From Ga0077536 sp035325705 (GTDB lineage Bacteria > Pseudomonadota > Gammaproteobacteria > Ga0077536), in NCBI GenBank assembly GCA_035325705.1, contig DAOKZI010000017.1:24434-88433 (forward strand): a stretch of 64,000 nucleotides of DNA, in the 5' to 3' direction. This document shows, one piece after another, positions 18,543 through 25,854 of this stretch (within the stretch, counting starts at the first letter, position 1; every line of letters starts with the position of its first letter). The translations under genes and the position numbers were made by a program. Under the pieces are notes generated by a model that worked only from the letters and a program-made list of their open reading frames with translations, made no database searches and had not been told where the DNA came from.

Positions 18543-19513
18543 ATGGGCCGCCGCCGAGAGAAAGATCAGCACCTGCCGCCGCGCATGCTGCTGCGCGAAA
18601 AGGTCTACTACTACAAGGCCCCCGGCATCTACCGCCGGCTTTCAGCGAACTGGGACGAGGCCTATGCGCTTTACCAGGAACTCGGAGGGCCGGTCAACGA
18701 AGCGCACACGGTCGGCCCAGCGCTCGACCATTACCTGCAGACGGACCTCAACTCGAAGGCCGAATCGACGCGGCGCGAATACACGCGGTACGCGCGCGCC
18801 ATCCGCACGGCTTTCGGCGATCAGCGCCTCGAAGCCCTCACATCCTCGGATGTCGCGCAGTACCTGCGCCGGCGCAGTGCCAAGGTCGAGGCCAATCGCG
18901 AAATGACGATGCTCTCCAGCATCTACAGCGAGGCGATGGCGCAGGGCTGGTGCGACGTGAATCCGTGCCGCGGCGTGCGCCGAAACCCTGAGAAGCCGGC
19001 CACGATCATCCCGTCGGCGACAGAGATCCAGAAGCTGAAGCTCGCCGCCGCCGCGCAGATGCGGTGCATGCTCGAGATGGAGCTCGCCGCCGGCGCGCGG
19101 AAGGACGACCTGCTCGCGATCCGCCTCGCCGATTGGAGCGACGCGGGGCTCCTGATCGTCCAGAGCAAGACGGGCAACCAGTGTTCTACGAACGCACGCC
19201 TGAACTGGAAGCCTTCTGGAAGCGGTGCCGCGCGCTGCGCCGTCGCGTCGGCAGCCTCTATCTGTTCGCCGGCCGCCTGGGTCAGCGCTACAGCACGACG
19301 GGCTTCGACTCCAACTGGCAGCGGCTGCGGACGAAGGCCGGGATCCGAGCCGAGGTCACCTTCCACAGCCTGAGGGCGTACGTCATCACGGAAGCCGAGC
19401 GGCTGCACGGGATCGATTACGCGCGGCGGATTGCCGGCCACAAGAGCGCCAGCACGACCGCGCGCTACGTCCGGAGCAAGGAAGTCATCCGGGTGCGACC
19501 GATGACCGGCTGA
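18543..19513 (+). pseudogene. tyrosine recombinase/integrase broken by a one-base frameshift
   Basis: The N-terminal frame from the ATG at 18543 gives a phage-type integrase: a core-binding domain (STRREYTRYARAIRTAFG) and the start of the catalytic domain with the first arginine in AAGARKDDLLAIR and the lysine in QSKTGNQ. After about 19183 the homologous sequence continues in another frame: VFYERTPELEAFW, then FHSLRAYV, GHKSASTTARYV with the tyrosine nucleophile, and a stop at 19513. Adding one G at CAGTGTTC would restore a single reading frame. All catalytic residues except for the break are present, so the inactivation looks recent. It lies just outside the tRNA-Thr fragment and probably came from another element that used the same site. 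Confidence 0.82.
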
Positions 19514-19593
19514 GGCGCTGCGACTTTCCTGCGACTATCCGCTCAAAAGTAGCAAACGCTCCGTCTCGAAAACGACCTAAGTCGTTGAAGACT

Positions 19594-19636
19594 GGTGCGA
19601 CGCGCGGACTCGAACCGCGGACCTACTGATTACGAA
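19594..19636 (-). repeat. attachment-site repeat (attR): 3' half of tRNA-Thr
   Basis: Bases 19599-19636 are identical over 38 positions to 34038-34075 inside the intact tRNA-Thr, and 19594-19598 continue into its CCA end. One C present in the intact copy is missing at the acceptor stem, so this half could not form a functional tRNA end. The match stops at the anticodon loop, a common crossover point for tRNA-directed integrases. Confidence 0.9.
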
Positions 19637-19706
19637 ACGGTTTTTATTAAAGAAAAATCAATAGCTTAAATATTCTAGAGCAAATTGAGGATACATGAGG
19701 GGATAC

Positions 19707-19913
19707 TTATTTGCTGTTCCGCCACTCCGGCCAATGCTCGCGATCTACGCGGTGGAACAGGTACGACGCGGCCACGCAGTACGCGGCTATAACGCCAAGA
19801 CCTTCAGCCAAGCCGGCATCGCCAGCTCTAGCGCCGATCCAATAGCCTAGAGCCGTCGATATCACGGTCGCCACGCCGACCGACTCCCGAACGTGTCGTT
19901 TGTACGTGCGCAT
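19707..19913 (-). CDS. small membrane protein of the element
   Basis: The 68-residue product has two predicted membrane segments (SVGVATVISTALGYWIGA and LGVIAAYCVAASYLFH) separated by a short loop, with charged ends. The layout is holin-like, but no endolysin adjoins it inside the element, so function is unassigned. The start is uncertain: the same frame is open to 20114, but upstream residues are unconserved. No strong ribosome site is seen before the ATG at 19913. Confidence 0.5.
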   Translation of the reverse strand: MRTYKRHVRESVGVATVISTALGYWIGARAGDAGLAEGLGVIAAYCVAASYLFHRVDREHWPEWRNSK

Positions 19914-20119
19914 GTGCTGAGTATAGGTGGCGAGCCGACAGTTGTATCGGCTATTCTGAAGACAGCCCCGGCAGGTGTACCACCACCCACCGGGGCCTAA
20001 CCACAACTGCAACCTGTTACCGAGGTCGCTGCCATGGCTATCCGCCATTTTACCCGCCAGCATTCTGTCTGCGCATTCCCGGCGCGGCCTCGCGTACATC
20101 TGACACGAGGGCAAACGCC

Positions 20120-20428
20120 ATGAGCCAGAAAGTGACCAAACTGAAAGCCGCCGATCTCGATGCCACCTTCAGCCCGCCCGGCTGGTGGCGTAGCGGCATG
20201 AATCCAGCCGCAATCACCGATAACGACGTGTTCGACAGCCTGAGCGCCTTTAGCCGGCGCCTTGTGTCGCTGAGCGACGTCTTTATGACCGCCGGTGATG
20301 AGGGATTCGCCGACGGGACCGTTTTCAGCCTGGCAGAGGTATTGCGCGAGCACGCTGACCAGTTGAGCGACTTCACGAAAGTGCTTTGTAAGCAGCGCAC
20401 AGCGAAGGCGACGAGAGGTGCAGCATGA
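20120..20428 (+). CDS. hypothetical protein, first of a two-gene plus-strand unit
   Basis: The 102-residue protein is not recognised. It begins MSQKVTKLKAADLDATF, has a helical middle (FDSLSAFSRRLVSLSDVF) and a basic C-terminus. A GAGGG ribosome site lies nine bases before the ATG. Its stop overlaps the next start as ATGA. It is transcribed against the rest of the element, near attR, the position where accessory cargo usually sits. Confidence 0.7.
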   Translation: MSQKVTKLKAADLDATFSPPGWWRSGMNPAAITDNDVFDSLSAFSRRLVSLSDVFMTAGDEGFADGTVFSLAEVLREHADQLSDFTKVLCKQRTAKATRGAA

Positions 20429-20874
20429 GCGCCGCCACCCGCAAGAGCAAGGCGAGGAAAGCCAAGTCCGCCGACGTCATGACGGATGAAGATCTGTGGA
20501 CAATGTTTACGAGCGCGCAGCCTCTGATCACCGAAGATTGGATATCCGCGTGTGAGAAAGGTATGAGGGCCGGCGCCGGTATCGACCGCAGAATTGCGCA
20601 TTCGGTCGCGAATAAGTCCGGTGAGCAGCTAATTGAGATGATGAAGAAAGTGGATGACGAGGAGGACGGCGCCAAGACAATGGCGATGATTATCGCGTCC
20701 ATCCGTAGACACAAGGAGCGCTCCGTGCAGCTCGCGGACATTGCTTCAACAACACTGAGTCGGATAGAGATGGTGCTCTGCGTCAGAGAGGATTACGAAG
20801 CCGTGTTGAAACAGTCTGAAGCGATGACTTGGGCGGAACCGGATACGGACGTAGCGCAGTTGCGCCCGAACTGA
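20425..20874 (+). CDS. hypothetical protein, second of the plus-strand unit
   Basis: The 149-residue, probably all-helical protein starts with a lysine-rich segment (TRKSKARKAKSADVM). It then has an acidic DEDLWTMF segment and an amphipathic middle (KKVDDEEDGAKTMAMIIAS). No family is recognised. It overlaps the preceding gene by four bases and is followed by an intrinsic terminator, so the two genes form a closed transcription unit. Confidence 0.7.
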   Translation: MSAATRKSKARKAKSADVMTDEDLWTMFTSAQPLITEDWISACEKGMRAGAGIDRRIAHSVANKSGEQLIEMMKKVDDEEDGAKTMAMIIASIRRHKERSVQLADIASTTLSRIEMVLCVREDYEAVLKQSEAMTWAEPDTDVAQLRPN

Positions 20875-20898
20875 GTCGGTTCATCATCTGAGCCACAG

Positions 20899-20923
20899 AG
20901 CCCCGCTTCGGCGGGGCTTTCCT
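20899..20923 (+). terminator. intrinsic terminator of the plus-strand two-gene unit
   Basis: AGCCCCGC (20899-20906), a TTCG tetraloop and GCGGGGCT (20911-20918) form a perfect stem followed by TTCCTC. It sits at the convergent junction with the minus-strand gene ending at 20923 and could serve both directions. Confidence 0.85.
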
Positions 20924-21729
20924 CAGAACAACAGCGACCCAATCGCCCTCAAGCCGCCGACAAGCTCCGGCGCTACCTGAAGCCCGCCTAGAGCATACGC
21001 ATACCATGGCGTTGACTCGGTCGGGCTCGTCGTGGTTCTGGAAGCGCCGTAGCCGCTGCCGCCAACATAGCCCGCATAGCGGCTCAGGTTGTCATACGGC
21101 CGCATCTGATTGAACTGGTAGCGCTTTACCTGATCGTTGAGCTGCATCTGTGCCTGCTGGTCGCGAATCTGTCCCGCGTCAAGAACGTTCTTCATCGCGC
21201 CAAAATTCGCCTGCGCGAGATTCGGCGCGAACTGCGCCGCCTGCTGCTGCATTTGCCTTTCAGCCGCATAGTTCTGGCCGTACATGTTCGACGCCAGGCC
21301 GGATAGGGTGTCGCCGAGAGCGTCATAGGCGCCGCCTATTGCGTTCTGGAACAGGCCAGATCCGCTACGCCCGGACATGCCGAACTTCGCGGAAACGCCG
21401 GGAAGCACTGATTCATTGAACTGACGAGTTACAGCATCTGCCGCATTCCCGTACATCTGATCTAGGTACGGATTCGAGTTCAGAAACCCGCCGCCGATGA
21501 CGTTTCCGAAATACTGGTTGGCCTGATTGAGCTGCGGGTTGTTCATCCCGTAGCCTTCGATCTTGCCGAGCGCGTTCTGCGTCGTCTGCCCGAAGGGCGC
21601 GACGGTCGACGTGGGGTAATACTGCGGACCACCGAGACCATAGAGCCGCTGACCTTCAGTAAATACCTGCGTCAAGAACGGCTGTTGGTTTATCCACGGT
21701 GCCTGAGTCTGCGTAACTACTTCTGCCAT
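20923..21729 (-). CDS. phage virion-associated (ejection or tail) protein
   Basis: The 268-residue protein has a pattern seen in many podovirus-type structural proteins: PQYYPTSTVAPFGQ near the N-terminus, NPYLDQMYGNAADAVTRQF, an SGRSGSGLFQNAIGGAYD glycine-rich helix, LASNMYGQNYAAERQMQQQA, and a glutamine-rich coiled-coil stretch. Related proteins are usually annotated as DNA-transfer or tail-associated, but the exact role is unproven. It is the last gene of the minus-strand train, after terminase and a 47-residue protein. Confidence 0.6.
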   Translation of the reverse strand: MAEVVTQTQAPWINQQPFLTQVFTEGQRLYGLGGPQYYPTSTVAPFGQTTQNALGKIEGYGMNNPQLNQANQYFGNVIGGGFLNSNPYLDQMYGNAADAVTRQFNESVLPGVSAKFGMSGRSGSGLFQNAIGGAYDALGDTLSGLASNMYGQNYAAERQMQQQAAQFAPNLAQANFGAMKNVLDAGQIRDQQAQMQLNDQVKRYQFNQMRPYDNLSRYAGYVGGSGYGASRTTTSPTESTPWYAYALGGLQVAPELVGGLRAIGSLLF

Positions 21730-21733
21730 TTCC

Positions 21734-21877
21734 TCATCTCCATTTAATCAACTTCGCCGCCTTGCGCTTCGCTACCTTCGGCAGCTTTGCATCCCCACGA
21801 TGACTCTTCGGCATCGGCTTGTGCGGGTCTATGTTCTGCCGGAGCTTCTGCAAATAATCTTCAACCCAGTGCGTCAT
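21734..21877 (-). CDS. 47-residue basic protein between terminase and virion gene
   Basis: An ATG at 21877 overlaps the stop of the large terminase gene as ATGA. A 48-codon frame ends four bases before the next ATG. The product starts MTHWVEDYLQKLRQNI and ends with a lysine-rich tail (VAKRKAAKLIKW). The overlap and the tight downstream spacing, which includes the GAGATGAGG ribosome site of the next gene, support translation. Function is unknown. Confidence 0.6.
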   Translation of the reverse strand: MTHWVEDYLQKLRQNIDPHKPMPKSHRGDAKLPKVAKRKAAKLIKWR

Positions 21878-23265
21878 ACGATCCCCGTGTTGTCATAAAC
21901 CAAAGGCTGCCAGCGCTTCTCACCGGGAACCGTTGCGTGGCGAAGCATCATCACCGCGTAACGCGTGGCCGAAAGGACGTCGTCTCGAAGCTTCACGATC
22001 AAACCATCCTTGCTGCGATGATAGAGGCGGAATTCCTCGAAGAACGTTTCGAGATGCGAGAGCACCTTGAAGCGGCCGGTCTCCATGCGGTCTAGCAGCA
22101 TCGCGATCCCAGCCTCGACCCCATTTCCACCCTCTGCGAACTCCGCCTTACCGGGCAGCATGTTCAGTCCGTGATCGCGCCGATAGATCGCAGCCAGGGG
22201 CGTGCAGCTCACCTTGTCCCGCTGTAGACCGTCATGCGGCCACGCCACCGGGATGGTCTTGCCCTTCGCCCTGATGGCCGCTGCGTGTACGGCGACCGTG
22301 GCCTCAGCCTGACGATAGGTGTCATAAACATAGACGGTGTCGCTGTCGCGATCCCACGCGAGCCATGCAGCCGCCGTGGGATGATTCGTGCCGAAGTCCA
22401 TCCCGACAATCCGGGGCCAGTGCGGCGGGATCTTGAACGGCTTCGCCTTGATCATTTCCTCGTCGATGGGGAACACGCGGCCACTGCCGAGCATGGGAAC
22501 GCCGTTAGCTCGGGCCTCGCGCTCGTGCCTGGGATACGACTTGATGATTACCTCGCGCTCTTCCTTGCTGATATGGGGCGCTTCGTCAATCCGCATCGTA
22601 GTGACGTGTCGGTCTCCGGTATCGTCCTGAAGGAACAAGATCACGACGTCCGACATACCGAGCAGCGGCGTAAAGGTGATGAAGCACTTGCCCTTACGCG
22701 CCGTGAGGCGGGCGAGCCCTTCGGTGAAGATGTCTAGCGGCGGTTCCTCGTCGAACCACAAGAATTCCAAGCTTTCGCCCTGCCACTTTTCACGGCCCAG
22801 CTCGTAGGATTTGAACGACAACTGAGACACCCCGCCGGAGACATGACGAATCAGCGCGGTATCGACGGCCTCGGTCGTGCCCTTGGATTTGGTTATCTTC
22901 TCGATGCAGTCCTTGGGGATCATGCCCGTGCCTTCAGCGCCGAGGCTGCCTAATAGCAATCGTTGTGGGTTGTCGCGCGTGCTCATGCCAGTAACACCGG
23001 CCGCCCAAGCGCGGATCGGCTTGTTGAAACGATGCCCCTTCCACCATTCGGGATAACGTCCGGTTAGATGCATCGCGAATTCCGCCGCGCCGGCGGTCGT
23101 CTTCCCGAGTTGCGTTCCCGCCATGAAAAGACGTTGCCGGTAGTTGGTCCCGGCCTCGTGGAATTCGGCTTGCTTGGGATAGGGTGTGTAATCCCTTAGC
23201 CGGTTCTCGCGTTTGCGCCGGGCCTTTTCCTCAAGGGCTGCCGCTAACTGTGCCTTAGTGGTCAA
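21874..23265 (-). CDS. phage terminase large subunit
   Basis: The 463-residue protein is the packaging motor and nuclease. The ATPase part has a Walker A AGTQLGKTT near residue 50 and a Walker B LEFLWFDEEPP near residue 170, followed by the coupling segment FITFTPLLG. The nuclease part begins with the RIVGMDFGTNHPTAAAW acidic site near residue 290. It overlaps the small terminase gene and the 47-residue gene by four bases each. Length and motif order look complete, so the enzyme is probably functional. Confidence 0.93.
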   Translation of the reverse strand: MTTKAQLAAALEEKARRKRENRLRDYTPYPKQAEFHEAGTNYRQRLFMAGTQLGKTTAGAAEFAMHLTGRYPEWWKGHRFNKPIRAWAAGVTGMSTRDNPQRLLLGSLGAEGTGMIPKDCIEKITKSKGTTEAVDTALIRHVSGGVSQLSFKSYELGREKWQGESLEFLWFDEEPPLDIFTEGLARLTARKGKCFITFTPLLGMSDVVILFLQDDTGDRHVTTMRIDEAPHISKEEREVIIKSYPRHEREARANGVPMLGSGRVFPIDEEMIKAKPFKIPPHWPRIVGMDFGTNHPTAAAWLAWDRDSDTVYVYDTYRQAEATVAVHAAAIRAKGKTIPVAWPHDGLQRDKVSCTPLAAIYRRDHGLNMLPGKAEFAEGGNGVEAGIAMLLDRMETGRFKVLSHLETFFEEFRLYHRSKDGLIVKLRDDVLSATRYAVMMLRHATVPGEKRWQPLVYDNTGIV

Positions 23266-23651
23266 TGGCGCGATTCCAGTTCTTCAGCGAGGGCGCGAAT
23301 AGTGGCGTCAAGTTCTTCGTCCGTCCGCTCGTCCTTGAATACGTGTTCATGCTTCTCGCTCGGCTTGTAGCCGCCAAACTCCAGCCAGCGTGCGGCGGCG
23401 TTGAGCCTTACGCTTTCGTTCGTCGCGTTCTTCATCAGCCATGCGAGACAATCCAGCGCGCCAGGCGCACCGGCCGCAATTCGCTTGCGGCTTAGATCTT
23501 CAATGGCCCGGTGCACTTCGGGCTTCTGAATCAGCTCGTATGCGCGCTGTCTCGCCGAGGCGTCGGAATAGCCAGCCGTCCGCGCGGCTTCCGCTCCCTG
23601 TCCGCCGTTATCGACGTACGCCTCAACGAAACGCTGCATCTGGTCGTTCAC
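23262..23651 (-). CDS. phage terminase small subunit
   Basis: The 129-residue protein has the N-terminal DNA-binding pattern of Terminase_2 small subunits: RFVEAYVDNGGQGAEAARTA then GYSDASARQRAYELIQKPEV. A helical oligomerisation part and an acidic tail follow. It would recognise the packaging site and load the large subunit. It overlaps the genes on both sides by four bases. A dedicated small terminase is also typical of phage satellites that redirect packaging. Confidence 0.88.
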   Translation of the reverse strand: MNDQMQRFVEAYVDNGGQGAEAARTAGYSDASARQRAYELIQKPEVHRAIEDLSRKRIAAGAPGALDCLAWLMKNATNESVRLNAAARWLEFGGYKPSEKHEHVFKDERTDEELDATIRALAEELESRH

Positions 23652-24451
23652 GCCAGCAGCCTTTCGATCTTCATGGCGGCAAGTTCGGTGGAATGCGGGC
23701 TGAGGTTCCGGCGCTTGATCTCGGCAGCAACCGGATCTTCGCGCGGGCGCTCTCGCCTCGGCTTCGACTGCTGCTTGATGACGCTGCGAATCATCGCGAC
23801 GAAACGCGGATCATTGACGCTGTATACCTCCTGCTGGGAGTACCCCTGGCCCAAGAGATATTCGACGATCTCGGCGGTCTCTGCTTCCTTGACCTTCGTA
23901 TCGCGCCATTCCGGCACCATCATGAGCAGATCCTGCCGGGCCTTCGCCATCTGCTGTTGCGTCTGCTGCTCATGATGGACGCGCATCGTTTCGGCACTCT
24001 GCTGTCTGGCGCGGTTGACCTCCGCAGCACGCCGGAGAATCGCCTGCCCTCGTTGCTCAATCTCTATGACGAGCGCGGCATAAAGTCCGGGATTAACTTT
24101 CTTCACCGACTCCAAATCAATCGAGCCATAATCCGCCTGCAACGCCGAAAGTTCCGGCATGACCTCTGCCGGTATCTCGACACCCTCGAACGTTACAGCT
24201 GCTGCCGGCTTGAACTCGGGAACTGAAACGGATTGCGGTGCTTTGACAGGCGCCTCGTTGTTCAAAGCATTCAAGCCGCTCTCGATCATCTCGGCGGCAG
24301 CGTCAACGCTCATGCCGGGGCCGGAATGGGGCTGTGCCTCCTTGGCTACCGGCTCAGCGGGTGCGCCTGCCGCACCGTAAGTGCCGCTCTCGATCATCTC
24401 GGCGGCAGCGTCAACGCTCATGCCGGGGCCGCTGCGTAATTCTTTGCTCAT
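23648..24451 (-). CDS. phage scaffold-like protein A with duplicated N-terminal motif
   Basis: The 267-residue protein carries two exact copies of SGPGMSVDAAAEMIESG (near residues 7-23 and 43-59), then an acidic linker and a long coiled-coil middle. A C-terminal domain follows: MVPEWRDTKVKEAE, IVEYLLGQGYSQQEVYSV, DPRFVAMIR. The same domain occurs in the protein at 24844-25854. Proteins of this shape (acidic, coiled-coil, PEWR domain, basic tail) resemble scaffold proteins that come before capsid genes in some podoviruses, but this is inference. No capsid gene follows here. Confidence 0.55.
   Translation of the reverse strand: MSKELRSGPGMSVDAAAEMIESGTYGAAGAPAEPVAKEAQPHSGPGMSVDAAAEMIESGLNALNNEAPVKAPQSVSVPEFKPAAAVTFEGVEIPAEVMPELSALQADYGSIDLESVKKVNPGLYAALVIEIEQRGQAILRRAAEVNRARQQSAETMRVHHEQQTQQQMAKARQDLLMMVPEWRDTKVKEAETAEIVEYLLGQGYSQQEVYSVNDPRFVAMIRSVIKQQSKPRRERPREDPVAAEIKRRNLSPHSTELAAMKIERLLA
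24275..24431. repeat. 49-bp perfect direct repeat inside scaffold-like gene A
   Basis: Bases 24275-24323 and 24383-24431 are identical over 49 positions and lie 108 bases apart, which keeps the reading frame. They encode the duplicated SGPGMSVDAAAEMIESG segment. Perfect DNA identity points to a recent tandem-type duplication. Confidence 0.9.
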
Positions 24452-24840
24452 GCCGGTTCCTCTGGCGGGTTCATGCCCGCGGCAAGCTGGTTGAATCTCT
24501 CTGCGTAGGAATTGATCACCGGCTCAATTTTAGAGACGTCTAAACCTTCGGTGATCGCCCTCAATCGAAGCTCGGGCAACCTCTCATTGATGATGTGCAG
24601 TCTTTGGAGGTCTTCATCCTCAATGGCGCTTTCAAAGTCCGAAAAGCGCATGACTTCCGCCGCCCCCTTGCCGAAAGGTGAGCGACCGTTCCAGCCTTTA
24701 GCGTAAAGGCGCTTCTTGGTCGCGACCTTCTGATCATGCAGCCAAACTGCTTTCTTCTTTGTGTCCTGAGCGTTCGCCTTGAGTTTCTCGAACCGCTCAA
24801 GCACCTGCGCCAAGTCGGCAAGCGTTTCCTTCGGGTCCAT
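24448..24840 (-). CDS. hypothetical phage protein, coiled-coil
   Basis: The 130-residue protein is mainly helical and highly charged. It starts MDPKETLADLAQVLERFEKL and has a GWNGRSPFGKGAAEVMRF segment in the middle. It overlaps the next gene by four bases and follows the preceding one by three. The position between the two scaffold-like genes suggests a role in the same assembly step, but no family is recognised. Confidence 0.65.
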   Translation of the reverse strand: MDPKETLADLAQVLERFEKLKANAQDTKKKAVWLHDQKVATKKRLYAKGWNGRSPFGKGAAEVMRFSDFESAIEDEDLQRLHIINERLPELRLRAITEGLDVSKIEPVINSYAERFNQLAAGMNPPEEPA

Positions 24841-24843
24841 GGT

Positions 24844-25854
24844 CTACCGTCCTAGCCTGTGTTGAATCAGTACAGCGGCGTCGTCGACGTGGCCGGTCTT
24901 TCGGAGTCTCGCCCTCAAGGCGCCGACGTCGGCGCTCGCCCGGTCGGGGTCCAGACGAGCGCCGCCCTTAAGCACGGTCTTGGGACCCTTCTTCCTCAGC
25001 ATTTCCTTTCGGAGCCGTGCGGCGTCTTCCGTCGCGCGCTCGAAAAGCATTGCCTTGCGGGCCATCGATAGAGATCGATAGTCGGTAACGCTCCGCATTT
25101 CCTCTTCGGAGAATCCCTGCTTGAGAAGATATCGATGCATGTCCGTTAGATCGCGCTGCCTCACTTCTTCATTACGCCATTCCGGGATCTCGCTCATTAA
25201 ACGGGCCTGAGACTCCATCAGGCGGACATGGCGAATCTGATTCTCCTTGAAGGTTTTCAATTCCTGCGCAGCCACGAATTCAGCTCGAACCCGTGAGGCG
25301 AAGTTCTCGAGCTGCGTTTTCTTCGCCTGCATTTCTGCCGACCTCATCGCCCATAGCGCGGGATCGATGTCTCGCAGCTCTTCCAGGTCAGACGCCTTTT
25401 CCTCGATCAGAAACTGGTGGTGCAGCTGCTGCAGCAGTTCGCTGGCGACATACGCCCGCTGCTCGGAAGCCGCGATAACTGAGTCGATCTTGCCCGCCTG
25501 AGCGGAGATAGTTTCCCTGACTTGCTTCAAATCTTCGGCGTAGCGCCGGCCTTTGAGGCTGTCTTGATAAATGTCCTTCAGTTTTCCAATAGCCAGCGGG
25601 ACGGGGTTGCCGTCTTCGTCGGTGACCGTGACCTCGGTTGAATACAGATCTTCGACCGGCATCTCTAGACGGTCCGCGAGATCGTGAAGGTTCAGGCTGC
25701 GCGGCTCTTCGATGTCCTCGGGCGCGTTGTCCAACTCAGGCCGTTCTGCCGGCGCAAGCTGCTCCAGCGGTGCGCTCTGCGCTTCCTCAGGAAGGCCCGC
25801 CGCAAGTGCGATCCGATCAATCAGCCCGTCGTCATCCAAGGGACGTTCGTTCAT
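24844..25854 (-). CDS. phage scaffold-like protein B
   Basis: The 336-residue protein is acidic at the N-terminus (DDDGLIDRIALAAGL), has a propeptide-like VTVTDEDGNPVPLAIGKLKD segment, a long coiled coil between about residues 115 and 230, then the domain IPEWRNEEVRQRDLTDM, YLLKQGFSEEEMRSVTDYRS, and a basic tail. The PEWR domain is shared with scaffold-like protein A, so the two are probably paralogues. A scaffolding role is inferred from architecture only. Confidence 0.55.
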   Translation of the reverse strand: MNERPLDDDGLIDRIALAAGLPEEAQSAPLEQLAPAERPELDNAPEDIEEPRSLNLHDLADRLEMPVEDLYSTEVTVTDEDGNPVPLAIGKLKDIYQDSLKGRRYAEDLKQVRETISAQAGKIDSVIAASEQRAYVASELLQQLHHQFLIEEKASDLEELRDIDPALWAMRSAEMQAKKTQLENFASRVRAEFVAAQELKTFKENQIRHVRLMESQARLMSEIPEWRNEEVRQRDLTDMHRYLLKQGFSEEEMRSVTDYRSLSMARKAMLFERATEDAARLRKEMLRKKGPKTVLKGGARLDPDRASADVGALRARLRKTGHVDDAAVLIQHRLGR

